DNA of 64,000 bases from MWAR01 sp035388825 (GTDB lineage Bacteria > Muiribacteriota > Ozemobacteria > Ozemobacterales > Ozemobacteraceae), in contig DAOOQQ010000001.1 of the NCBI GenBank assembly GCA_035388825.1, positions 62,001-126,000 of the forward strand, written 5' to 3'. Shown in pieces: positions 1 through 10,200 of this stretch (its first letter is position 1; every line of letters begins with the position of its first letter). The notes beneath the pieces are model-generated. The model was not told where the DNA came from and made no database searches. It saw only the letters and a program-made list of their open reading frames with translations. Position numbers and translations under genes: made by a program.

Positions 1-2632
1 GCTCTTTCGAGAGGAAATATTCGTTCAGAAATGCCATCTGGTACTCGTGGGAGAAGCTCTTGGGGAATGGCAGCGTCGTCGGCAGCTCATGATACCCGAG
101 CTGCATCGACTCCTCGATGGCCTCCCAGGAAACGCCGTTGGCGGTCGCCATGGCGGCCATTTCGGTGTCGGAGAAGATGCGCAGTACGAACAGATACGGG
201 AAATGGATCCATCGGATCGATCGGACGAACTCGAGGGTCTGCCGGGCCTCGGCTTCGGTCTCGGTCGGGAAACCGTGCATCGTGAACAGCTCCAGCACCA
301 CGTTCGGATGCCAGGTGGCGATGTATTCGAGGTTTTCCCGGAACCGGTCGAGTTGGAGGTTTTTCGCGATCAGTCGCTGCAGGCGCGGGGAAGCCGTCTC
401 CAGCGCCAGGGCCATGCTCCGGGTGCCGGCCGCGACCATCAGATCGATGTCTGTCGGGGTCAGGATGTCGCCCCGCAGGCCGTTGCTGAAGAAGATCTGG
501 ATATCGAGGCCGTTCTTCAGGATCAGCTCGAAAAAACGGCGCGAGTTGTCGCGGTCGAGATTGAAGATGTCGTCGATGAAGATGAATCGGCGGATACCGC
601 ACTCGTAGGCTTTTTTCACCTCCGCGAACAGGTTTTCCGCGGACCGGCGCTTATGTATTTTTGGCCATATTTTATGGCAGTAGAGACACTGGTAGGGGCA
701 GCCCCGCGTCGCCTGGATGGCGAACCCGTGCCGGGCGACCGCCTGCCCGATGAACCGGTGGTAGGCCTCGTAATCGATCAGCGACCGGTTGACCATCGGC
801 AGGCTGTCGAGCTGCTCGATGGCGGGCCGGGGAAGCGTCTTCACCACGCTCACGGGGGGGGTGACGGCATCGGCCAGTTCGGCGTAGTCGAGGGTTTCGA
901 CCACCCGCTGCTCGCTCACGAGGGCTCGGGCCCCGGCTTTTCTCAGGATGGCGGCGATGCGCCGCGCCGGATGAGACGGGTCGAGGGGAAGGTAGGCGGC
1001 GCCGGCTTTCAGGATGCCGAGAATCGCGGCCACGGCCCGGTGGGACCGGTTCATCAGGACGCCGACGATGGATCCGGCGCCGGGCGCGACGGCATGCCGG
1101 TCGCGCAGGAGCGCGGCGATGCGGTTCGCGGCGGCGTTGAGTTCCCCATACGTCATTGCGCCTTCGTCGCTGACGAGGGCGGTGGTGCCGGGGTGGCTGG
1201 CAGCCTGCCGCTCGATCCGTTCGACGACGGTGGCATCAAGCCGGTACGGCCTGTCGGTGTCGTTGAAGGTGACGGTGACGGCGCGCCGTTCGTCCTCGCC
1301 GATCAGGTCGAGGTCGGCCAGCATGACGCCGGGACGGGCGGTGACGGTGCTCAGGAGGCGCGTCAGCCGCTTCCCGAGACGGATGAACTGATCCTCGTCG
1401 AAGATGCGGGTGTCGTAGGTCATGGCAAAGGTGAGCGTGTCGCCCGGGATCGCCATGAAATCGTAGTCATAGTGCGTCCGCTCGGTCCATTCGAGCCGTT
1501 CGACGCCGAACCCGAGCCCGTCGAAGAGGCCGTCGCCCAGAACCTGCCGGTCAACCGGGTAGTTCTCGACGGCGATGACATGGTCGAGCAGGTCGCTCCC
1601 CAGGTCGCTTTCGCCCATGGCCCGCGCCAGGGGGTAGTGGTGATGGGGAAGCGCGGCGGCGGTTTCGTCGAGAACGGCCCGGACCGTCGCGACGAACGAC
1701 GCATCGGCAGGGAAGCGGACCCGGAGCGGAACGGCGTTGATGAACAGGCCGACATACCGCTCGACTCCGGCCAGCTCCGGCGGCCGGCCCGAAACGACGG
1801 TGGCGAAAACGACCTCGTCGGCATCGTTGTCGGTTGCCAGCAGCCAGCCCCAGGCGGTCTGGATGAGGGCGGCAAGGGTGAGCCGTTCGGCTTTCACGAA
1901 CTCCTCGATCCGGCGGGTGAGGGCCGCGGCGAACGAAAACCTGTACTCTGCCATCGAGCGCTTTCCGGTCTCCGGACGGCGGCAGCGGGGCAGTCCCACG
2001 GGGGCGCGGTATCCCGAGAGGCGGTCGCGCCAGAAGGCGGCGGCGGCCGGCCTGTCGCGGCTCTCGAGCCATTTGACGTAATCGACGTACCGGGGCGCGG
2101 GCGGCAGGTTCGCAGCGGTGCCGGATCGCTCGGCGCGATACAGGTCGAGCAGTTCCCCCACGACGCGGCCCAGCGACCAGCCGTCGAGAAGGATGTGGTG
2201 ATGGCTCCAGACGATTCCCCAGCGGTTGTCGGGAAGGGCGAAAAGGGCAATCCGGTTGAGCGGATCATTCTCGAGGTCGAACCCTCTGGCCCGGTCTTCC
2301 TCGCGGAACGCGGCGATCCGCCGATCCGCCTTGTCCATCGGGATCCCCGTGAGGTCATGCACGGAACAGGGGATTGGCCGGTGTTTCAGGACCACCTGGA
2401 GCGGCCTGTCGGTGTTCCGGTAGGTGAACAGGGTGCGGAAGATGTCGTGGCGCTGGGCGAGATTGTTCCAGGCCGTTTCGAACGCCGCCGGATCCAGGTC
2501 GCCCCGGAGCCGATACTCGATCTGCTCGAAGTAGGCTTCCGGTGCCGTTTTCAGCAGGGCATGAAACAGCAGGCCCTCCTGCATGGGCGTCAGCGGATAG
2601 ATGTTTGCGATCTCTTTCTTGTCGATGGCCAT
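1..2632 (-). CDS. Partial NRPS: condensation domain, truncated adenylation domain, radical SAM domain
   Basis: Last visible gene of the assembly line; it runs off the left edge with 877 codons present. Residues about 10-440 form a condensation domain (TPMQEGLLFH near 15, intact HHHILLDGW near 144) of the kind usually found after an epimerase, fitting the E domain that ends the upstream gene. Residues about 470-575 are the start of an adenylation domain (MTYGELN, LGILKAGAAYLPLDPSHP), but the TSGSTGxPKG loop never follows. Instead a linker, LDSLPMVNRSLIDYEAY (608-624), leads to a radical SAM domain with Cys645, Cys649 and Cys652 in CPYQCLYC, then ALETASPRLQRLI and MHGFPTETEA. Linker and domain resemble cobalamin-type radical SAM enzymes, though no cobalamin-binding domain is visible. 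I checked the frame codon by codon across the junction. The ATG lies three bases after the preceding stop. The missing A-domain core could resume beyond the edge, which would make this an insertion rather than a replacement. Confidence 0.88.
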   Translation of the reverse strand, partial: MAIDKKEIANIYPLTPMQEGLLFHALLKTAPEAYFEQIEYRLRGDLDPAAFETAWNNLAQRHDIFRTLFTYRNTDRPLQVVLKHRPIPCSVHDLTGIPMDKADRRIAAFREEDRARGFDLENDPLNRIALFALPDNRWGIVWSHHHILLDGWSLGRVVGELLDLYRAERSGTAANLPPAPRYVDYVKWLESRDRPAAAAFWRDRLSGYRAPVGLPRCRRPETGKRSMAEYRFSFAAALTRRIEEFVKAERLTLAALIQTAWGWLLATDNDADEVVFATVVSGRPPELAGVERYVGLFINAVPLRVRFPADASFVATVRAVLDETAAALPHHHYPLARAMGESDLGSDLLDHVIAVENYPVDRQVLGDGLFDGLGFGVERLEWTERTHYDYDFMAIPGDTLTFAMTYDTRIFDEDQFIRLGKRLTRLLSTVTARPGVMLADLDLIGEDERRAVTVTFNDTDRPYRLDATVVERIERQAASHPGTTALVSDEGAMTYGELNAAANRIAALLRDRHAVAPGAGSIVGVLMNRSHRAVAAILGILKAGAAYLPLDPSHPARRIAAILRKAGARALVSEQRVVETLDYAELADAVTPPVSVVKTLPRPAIEQLDSLPMVNRSLIDYEAYHRFIGQAVARHGFAIQATRGCPYQCLYCHKIWPKIHKRRSAENLFAEVKKAYECGIRRFIFIDDIFNLDRDNSRRFFELILKNGLDIQIFFSNGLRGDILTPTDIDLMVAAGTRSMALALETASPRLQRLIAKNLQLDRFRENLEYIATWHPNVVLELFTMHGFPTETEAEARQTLEFVRSIRWIHFPYLFVLRIFSDTEMAAMATANGVSWEAIEESMQLGYHELPTTLPFPKSFSHEYQMAFLNEYFLSKE

Positions 2633-2635
2633 GCG

Positions 2636-5600
2636 TTACAGCCCCCCTATGAAGCGGTCGAGATCGTCGATGTCGAACCCGTCGTAATCGATGTCGGAAG
2701 GAGTGAGCGTCCGCTGGTCGATGCCTGCGGCATGATCGATGACGGCCGCGGCTTCCTCCCCGAACAAGTCCATGAGCTTCCCGGCGTCGGCATCGGTGAC
2801 GCGGGCGGTGTCGTAATCGAGCGTGAAGGTGGTCGATCCGGCGATGACGTACCCGACGATCTCGTGGGCGAAGGGAACGGTCGCGGCCGGGGCGATGACC
2901 GGCCCCGGATCCTCCTCGGCACGGCGGAACAGGCCGGTGGCCAGCTCGTCGAACTGCCCGAGATAGTTGAAAAGAATATTATCTGGTATATGACCTGGGG
3001 CCGGTGTGTAGGAAAAGCCGTCGTCGGGAACGGCCCGCAGGGCTTCCTTCACGCTTTTGATCCGCCGGGCAGGATCTTCCATCGTGGGCAGGGCGACCGG
3101 GTGAAGCGTCGTGAACCAGCCGACCGTGCGCGAAACGTCGGCGTCGGGAAGGTCGCGGCCGTGTGACTCGAGAACGGCCACCAGGGTGTCGGCCGCATGG
3201 AGTCGTCCCCAGGCCCGGGCAAGCGCGGCCAGGAGCAGATCCTCGACGTTCGCCCCGTAGGCCTCGGCGGCGGCCCGGGGAAGGGCGGCGGTCCGGCCCG
3301 CGTCGATGCTGATCGAGATCCGGCGCCGGTCTGAATATCTGCCGGAATATTTTCCGGGATCAGATTGCTGCCGGGAACGGGCCTCCACGCCTTCCCACCA
3401 GGCGCGTGAAAGGGCGCACTGCCGCCGGCGGAAGGCGGACAGCCGGTCGGCGTGGACGAGGAGCGAGTCGGTGCGGTCTGGCAGGATGACCGCGTCACCG
3501 CGGCATGCCGCATCGTAGGCTTTTTCTATATCTTCAAGAATGATACGCCATGATACGCCATCGACGACGAGATGGTGGGCGCAGAGAAACAGCCGGTCAC
3601 CATCCGGGAGCCGGAAGAGAACGGCACGGAACAGCGGGCCCGTCGCCAGGTCGAACTCCGTCTGAATCCCGGCTGCAGCGCTCTTCATGGCTGCTTCCCC
3701 GGATACCGCATGCACGTCGAGCCTGGCACGCCCGCCGGGCGGGGGGATGATCCGGCGGCTGCCGTCAAACCGGGCACGCAGCCCGTCATGGCGGGTGACG
3801 ATGGCATCGAGGGCCTCTTGCAGCGGCCGTTCGTCGAGCCTGCGAAGGGGAACCAGAAGAAGCGCCTGATTGAAGTGGTTCTGACGGCCATAGACGGCGA
3901 AGAACCACTCCTCGATGGGGAACAGCCCGCCCTCTCCCGACACCGGGCCTTCATCCCGCCGGGCTGCCACCGGGTGAAGCCTGGGGGCGAGCTCGGCGAC
4001 CGTCGGTGCCGCGAACAGATCGCGCAGTTCCAGGCGCCATCCGTTCTCGCGCAGGCGTGCCATGATCTGCAGCGCCTTGATCGAGTCGCCGCCGAGAGCG
4101 AAGTAGTTGTCGCCGGCGCCCACCCGGTCGAGATGCAGAACCTGGGCGAAAACCGCCGCCAGCACCTTTTCGGCCCCGGTTCCCGCGGGAACGAAATCCT
4201 CGGCCAGGCGCCGCTGCGGGAGTGCCATCAGGCCCGCGCGGTCGACCTTGCCGCTGGCGTTGACCGGGATCGCCGGCACCGAAATGAAGCGCGCTGGAAT
4301 CATGTATTCGGGGAGGCGGCCCGCCAGGTGGGCGCGGAGCTCTTTCAGCGATACATCCCCCGCCACGAAGGCGTGAAGAACCGTGGTGTCGGCCTCCGTC
4401 ACCGCCGTCACCGCCGCATCCTTCACCGCCGGATGAGCCGTCAGAGCCCGTTCCACCTCGCCGGTCTCGATCCGGTATCCGCGGACTTTCACCTGCCCGT
4501 CGTTCCGGCCAAGGAAATGGAGTTCGCCGTCCGCCGTCCATCGCACCCGGTCCCCGGTCGCGTAAACCCGCGCTTCACCGACACAGGGGGCGGCGGCGAA
4601 CCGTTCCGCCGTCTGGCGGGGATCACCGACGTAACCGGCTCCGACCGAATCACCGGCAATGAGCAGCTCCCCTTCCGTTCCGATGGGGACAGGCTTCCCG
4701 TAGCCGTCTACGACATGGAGCCGGACATTGGGAAGAGGCGGCCCCAGCGGGATTACGTCAGTCTCAAGCCGGGCGGCGTCGATCCGCTTGCAGGTGACAT
4801 CGACACAGCACTCCGTGGGACCGTAAACGTTGTACAGCGTGACCCCGGAAATCGAGCGGGCCAGCGCGGCAGGAAACGCCTCGCCTCCGACCAGCAGCGC
4901 CTGCAGCGAGGTTCCGCCGGCAAAGACGCCTGCTGCGATCATCAGTTTCAGACGGCTTGGCGTGGCGTCGGCGAGGGCGACGCCGTTGGTGTCGATGAAC
5001 CGGCGCAGAAGCTCCCCGTCGCGTTTTTCGTCCGGGGTGGCCACCGCGAGGGTCCGGCCCGTGAGAAGGGCCGCGTAGATCTGCTGGGCCGATGCGTCGA
5101 AGACGGCGTTGGCGATCAGGCCGACCACCGCGGTTTCCTGCACTCCGGGATAGACCAGCCGCTTCAATCCCTTCACGAGGTTCACCACGTTGGCGTGTGT
5201 GATCGCGACGCCCTTGGGAGTGCCGGTGGAACCCGACGTGAAGAGAACGTAGGCCAGTGACGACGGCGCGACGGCAGGCAGGTCGCCCGCGCCAGACGGG
5301 ATCCCGGCCAGGACGACGGGGGTGACTCCCGGCCAGTCGCAGGGCGTTTCCTCCGTCACGACCACCCGGACCTGCGCGGCGGCGATCATAGCGGCGATCC
5401 GCTCCGCCGGATGGGTCGGGTCGATTGGCAGATAAGCGGCTCCGGCACCGAGCGTGCCGAGCATGCCGGTGATGAGCCCGATGCCGTTTTCCATGTGCAG
5501 GGCCACGACGTCTCCCGGCCCGACGGAAGCGCCGATCAGGTGATGGGAAAGGGCGTCGGCAGCGCTCTTCAGCTCGCGGTACGTGAGCGTGCGTCCGGCA

Positions 5601-7246
5601 CAGACCAGCGCGGCCCGTTCCGGAACGCGGGCAGCCTGGCGGCTGAAAAGCTCACCCAGCGAGGTGGTCGGCAGGGAAACCCGCTCGCCGGTTCCCCAGC
5701 GGGCCAGGGTTTCTCGTTCGGTGGCGTCGGTGAGGTCGATCCTGGAAAGAGGCCGTTTCGGATCCTCGGCCACCTGGCGCAGGAGCCCGAGCAGGCGGCT
5801 GCCCATGCGGTCGATGGTTGCCTCGTCGAACAGGTCGGTCGCGTAGGTCAGCGTGCCGGCAAACCGGTCGCCGGCGTCCTGCAGCGTCAGCGTCAGATCG
5901 CATTTGGCGGTTCTGGGCGCGATTCCCAGGGGGGCGGCTGTGAGGCCGGGCAGGTCGAGACCACCCAGCCGCCGGTCCTGATACAGGAACATCACCTGGT
6001 TGTAGGGGTTGTAGTCGAGCGCCCGGGTGGGCTGCAGCGCGTCGATCAGCATCTCGAAGGGGATGTCCTGCTCGGCGAACACGTCGAGCGTCATGCCCCG
6101 GACGGCGCGCAGCAGGCCGGCGAAATCCGCGATTCCCTCGAGGGTGAGCCGGAGCGGCAGCGTGTTGACGAAGAGGCCGATCATCGATTCGGCGTCCCCT
6201 GCGGGCCGGTTGGCGGCCGGAATGGCGATCACCAGGTCGTTCTGCCCCGACAACCCGGCCAGCAGCAGGCCGTAGGCTGCGAAGAACAGCATGAAGGGCG
6301 AGGCTCCCCCGTCGGCGGCGATCTCGCGCAGCCGTGCAGAGAGTGCGGGATCGACCTCGAAGAGCCGCTCCGCACCCCGGAAGGTCTGGATCGCCGGCCT
6401 CGGCCGGTCGGTCGGCAGCCCGATCCGATCGGGCGCTCCGGTCAGGAGCTGGCGCCAGAACGAAAGGCGCCGTTCGACGGAAGCGGCGTCGTATCGGTGT
6501 TCCTGCCACCGGCAGTAGTCGCGATACTGGAGCCGACGCGGCGTTCCGGTCAGCGGGTCCGGCCGATTCGTGATGATGGATTCATACCGGCGGCGCAGTT
6601 CGTCGGTGAAGAGGGTCAACGACCAGCCATCTGCCACGATATGGTTGAGGACCACCGACAGGATGTGGCTGGTGGCCGAGAGCCTGAACAACCGGATCCG
6701 CAGCGGTGGCGCGGCCGTCAGATCGAACGGGGTGACGGCTTCGATGTCGGCCAGTCGCTTTCCTTCCGCGAGGGGGTCGGGGTGTCCCGTCAGGTCGACG
6801 AAGGCAAAATCGGGCGGCCTGTCAATGACGCGCTGGACTGGCCGGCCGGCCTCGTCGGCGAACAGAGTGCGCAAAGACTCGTGGGCGCCGACCAAACCTT
6901 CGAAGGCGCGTTGCAGGGCTTTCTCGTCGAGCGGCCCGTCGATCCGGTGGGCGGCGGGGATGTTGTAGGTCGGGCTGGGGCCTTCCATCTGGTACAGAAA
7001 CCAGAGGCGCCGCTGGGCGAGCGACAGCGGGCAGTCGCCGGATGACGGTGTGGCGGAGAGGGGCGGGGCCGCCGGTTCGGGCGGGCGGGTCAGATACGCC
7101 AGCAGTCCTGGCTTGCCTGCGGTGATGAGGGCTTTCACGTCGTCGGTCATGGTGCCTTTGGGGGCCGTGAACTTCAGGTTGCCCCCATCAGCGGTCAGGG
7201 TGATGCCCTTCGACCGGAGGTGTGCCAGCAGCGCGACCGTGTTCAT
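2636..7246 (-). CDS. NRPS module: docking-C-A(Gln)-PCP-E
   Basis: A 1536-residue synthetase predicted to add glutamine and epimerise it to the D form. An N-terminal TubC-like docking domain (1-55) probably receives the chain from the upstream polyketide synthase. The C domain (about 75-500) has NHIVADGW, so the first His of HHxxxDG is Asn but the catalytic second His remains. In the A domain (about 530-1010, FTSGSTGTPKG near 665) I read the pocket residues as D-A-Q-D-L-G-V-V-D plus the SGKVDR lysine; this equals the known glutamine code. The PCP carries LGGDSIKAL near 1050. An epimerization domain (about 1095-1530) has AHHLVVDGVSW near 1229 and NYLGQFDEL near 1427. The ATG directly abuts the TAA of the upstream gene, so translation is probably coupled. 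Substrate prediction is by hand alignment to GrsA. Confidence 0.93.
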   Translation of the reverse strand: MNTVALLAHLRSKGITLTADGGNLKFTAPKGTMTDDVKALITAGKPGLLAYLTRPPEPAAPPLSATPSSGDCPLSLAQRRLWFLYQMEGPSPTYNIPAAHRIDGPLDEKALQRAFEGLVGAHESLRTLFADEAGRPVQRVIDRPPDFAFVDLTGHPDPLAEGKRLADIEAVTPFDLTAAPPLRIRLFRLSATSHILSVVLNHIVADGWSLTLFTDELRRRYESIITNRPDPLTGTPRRLQYRDYCRWQEHRYDAASVERRLSFWRQLLTGAPDRIGLPTDRPRPAIQTFRGAERLFEVDPALSARLREIAADGGASPFMLFFAAYGLLLAGLSGQNDLVIAIPAANRPAGDAESMIGLFVNTLPLRLTLEGIADFAGLLRAVRGMTLDVFAEQDIPFEMLIDALQPTRALDYNPYNQVMFLYQDRRLGGLDLPGLTAAPLGIAPRTAKCDLTLTLQDAGDRFAGTLTYATDLFDEATIDRMGSRLLGLLRQVAEDPKRPLSRIDLTDATERETLARWGTGERVSLPTTSLGELFSRQAARVPERAALVCAGRTLTYRELKSAADALSHHLIGASVGPGDVVALHMENGIGLITGMLGTLGAGAAYLPIDPTHPAERIAAMIAAAQVRVVVTEETPCDWPGVTPVVLAGIPSGAGDLPAVAPSSLAYVLFTSGSTGTPKGVAITHANVVNLVKGLKRLVYPGVQETAVVGLIANAVFDASAQQIYAALLTGRTLAVATPDEKRDGELLRRFIDTNGVALADATPSRLKLMIAAGVFAGGTSLQALLVGGEAFPAALARSISGVTLYNVYGPTECCVDVTCKRIDAARLETDVIPLGPPLPNVRLHVVDGYGKPVPIGTEGELLIAGDSVGAGYVGDPRQTAERFAAAPCVGEARVYATGDRVRWTADGELHFLGRNDGQVKVRGYRIETGEVERALTAHPAVKDAAVTAVTEADTTVLHAFVAGDVSLKELRAHLAGRLPEYMIPARFISVPAIPVNASGKVDRAGLMALPQRRLAEDFVPAGTGAEKVLAAVFAQVLHLDRVGAGDNYFALGGDSIKALQIMARLRENGWRLELRDLFAAPTVAELAPRLHPVAARRDEGPVSGEGGLFPIEEWFFAVYGRQNHFNQALLLVPLRRLDERPLQEALDAIVTRHDGLRARFDGSRRIIPPPGGRARLDVHAVSGEAAMKSAAAGIQTEFDLATGPLFRAVLFRLPDGDRLFLCAHHLVVDGVSWRIILEDIEKAYDAACRGDAVILPDRTDSLLVHADRLSAFRRRQCALSRAWWEGVEARSRQQSDPGKYSGRYSDRRRISISIDAGRTAALPRAAAEAYGANVEDLLLAALARAWGRLHAADTLVAVLESHGRDLPDADVSRTVGWFTTLHPVALPTMEDPARRIKSVKEALRAVPDDGFSYTPAPGHIPDNILFNYLGQFDELATGLFRRAEEDPGPVIAPAATVPFAHEIVGYVIAGSTTFTLDYDTARVTDADAGKLMDLFGEEAAAVIDHAAGIDQRTLTPSDIDYDGFDIDDLDRFIGGL

Positions 7247-10200
7247 TTACAGCGTTCCTTCCTCCCGTTCGTCGCTGGCCCGGACGTCGGCGACCGGTTC
7301 GGAACCGAGAAGCCCGTCGATGCGGGCCGCGAGCTGCCTGACCGTCGGTGCCTCGAAGAGTCCGCGCATCGGAAGCGCGACGCCGAAGGATTCCTTGATG
7401 CGGGAGATGATCCTGATCCCCAGCAGGGAGTCCCCGCCGAGCCGCGTGAACTCGTCGTCGATGCCGATCCGGGAATTGCCCAGCGCCTCGCTCCAGATGG
7501 CGGCGATTCGGCGCTGGGTATCGGTGACGCAGGGAACGAAGCCGGACGGGGCGTCGGGCGTCGGCCCGGCGTTGCGGGCAAGGGCTTCGACGGCGGCCGT
7601 GCGGCTTCGGCGGAGAAGTCCGGGCAGGTCGAAGGTGCTGATGACGAGATGCGGGTTGGCGCCGTTGTCGGCGAGAATCCGCTCGAGCAGCTCCACTCCT
7701 TCGTACGTATCGATGCCCCCTTCGAGATCGCGCGCGGTGACCCGCTCTTCGAAGCGCCGGGCGGCTCCCCGCCCCCGCCACCGTTCCCAGCCGATCGAGA
7801 CGGTGCGCGGCCGGCTGGATGCGACGGCGTCGAGGTAAGCGTTCGCCGCGGTATATCCGGCCTGGCCCGGCCCGCCCGTGACCGAGGATAGTGATGAATA
7901 TAATAGCATGAAGTCTAGATCGCGGTCCGCGAAGAGGCGGATCAGGTTTCGGGTTCCATCGATCTTCGCGGCGAACTCCGAGGCGGCCTTCTCTGCGGCG
8001 GTGGTGGCGACGAGGGCGGTGTTTTCCACCCCGGCCGCGTGGATGACGCCGTTGATCCGGCCGAAGCGGCGTTCGACGGCGCTTACGGCGGCTTTCAGCG
8101 CGGCTTCGTCGGCCACGTCGGCGACGACGCTCATCCAGTGCCCGCCGGCCTCTTCGATCCGCCTGCCGGTGTCTTGCTGAGCCTCCTCCGGAGCGTAGGC
8201 GGCCAGGAGGGCGCAGTCGCTGCCGGGGGCTGCATAGGCGGCAGCGTCGGTCAAGCCGGCACGACGCAGGGCAATCATCCAGCGGTCGGTGGAAAGCAGC
8301 GGCGATCCGGCGCGCAGGTCGGCATCGTCGAAATACCACCAGCCTTCGGCAAGTCCCCAGACCATGTCATACCACCGCCACGAGACCACGGATTCGAGCA
8401 GATACAGGGAACCGCCGGGCCGCAGGGTTTGCCGGAGCCGTCCGAGGGTTTTCGTGACGTCGGGAGTCGCGTGAACCACGTCGAGACCGAAGACGATATC
8501 GAAACTTCCGACGTCGATTCCCTGCGCCGCCGGATCTGCCGTGATGTCGAAGGCTTTGCACGTGACGAAACCGTATCCGCCAGCCGCGGCCGATCTGGCC
8601 AGGTCGGCCACGAACGAGGCACCCAGGTCGGTTGCCCAGTACTCGACCCTGGTTCCGGCGAGTCGGGCCCAGAGTTTGTGCGTCACGACGCCGGTTCCGG
8701 CCCCGACCTCGAGGATCCGCAGAGGCCGGGGTGAGGTTTCGGCCCTGGATCGGATGCGGCTGCACAGCACATCGATGTACAGATCGTGGTAGCTGTGCGC
8801 GGCGACCGCCTCGACGGCGGCGGCCTTCATGGTCGGGGAGCCGTCGGGATACAGCACGCCGATTGCCTCGATATCGCCGGAGAGCGCCTCGGGATACCGG
8901 ACGGCGCAGTGATCGAGCAGGCGGAACACACCTTCGAAAATCGGGAAGTCGCGCTGCAGTTCGCCAAGGAGCTTCGCGCGGTCCGGTGCGCGATCGCGGG
9001 CGACGAGGACCTCCACCGTGTCCCCGTCCCGCCGCGCGTATCCGTCTTCGACGAGGATGTTCACGAAGCGGTCGACGAACTTTCCGAATTTCGGGATGAC
9101 GCGGAGTCCGCGCTTGATCTCGGCGAGAGACAGCCGCGAACCCTCGCTCCAGGAAAGTCCCGACGAAAGAAGATAATCATAGCTATATAGCATACAGAGT
9201 TTTTCGAGCCGGGGCAGGAAGTCACCCAGCGAGGCCGGATCGATGATCTCATGGGTTTTCCGGGCTTCCGCCTCGTATCGGGGGATGATCTCCACGTCGT
9301 CACGGGATGCCGGCTGCCGTTCCTTCGGCGTCATCGGGTGGCGTGCGAGGAGGGCGATCCGGGCGCCGCAGGTGCGGGCGAGGGATACCGCGGTCTCGCC
9401 GCCCAGCGCTCCGGAACCGCCCGTGATGAGATAGACGCCGTTTTCACGGAGGGCCGCCGGGCATCCGGCGGGCTTCCCGAGGGGGGCCGGTTCCCAGTCT
9501 GCAGCCCAGCGGCTTTCTCCGCGCCATGCCGTCAGGGAGTCGCCGGACGAGGCTGCTTCGGCTAAGATCCGCTTGGCATTGGGGGCGTCCATGTCGACGA
9601 GCCGCAGGGAAAAGGACGGCAGTTCCTGCCCGATGACGGTCACCGGGCCACGGCTGATCGCGCGCATCGGCTCGACCCGTTCTCCGCCGGTGACGCTGGC
9701 GCCATGCTGCGTGATGACGGTGATGTGACAGCGGGTCCCCGGCCATCGGGCGTCAAAGGCCCGGGCCAGGTGGACGAGGCTGTAGAAGCCATCGACCTGC
9801 GTTTCGTCGATCTTTGGGCCGGTCTGGAGGAGATGAATCACGCTCGCCGGGGCGGCGGGGAGAGCTTCGGCCAGCCGTTCCCAGGCCGCGGATTCGCCCA
9901 TGGGAAGCCTGAATCCGTCGGTTTCGCGGGAGAATGCGGCGGCAGGGCGCACGACGGTCGCGGCGGTCGCGGCCGCGACGCCGGCGGTGAGGGGCGAGTC
10001 GTTGCCGATCACCAGCACCGGTCCGGTCGGCGAAGCCGCTGCCAGCGCCGGAAGACGGCGCCAGGAGGGAACCCATGTTTTCGTCCCGCGGGCGATGGGG
10101 GCTTCTTCCGGCTCGATCCAGTGGCGTTGCCGCTCGAACGGATACGAAGGCACGTTCACGCGGCGGCGGGATTCCCCGGCATAGTAGGCGCTCCAGTCGA

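Noticed and set aside
47..3166. Very long plus-strand open frame opposite the last synthetase genes
   Set aside because: It is the antisense shadow of GC-rich NRPS coding sequence; its composition is Gly/Glu/Val/Asp-rich without domains, while the minus strand gives clear C, A, E and radical SAM motifs.
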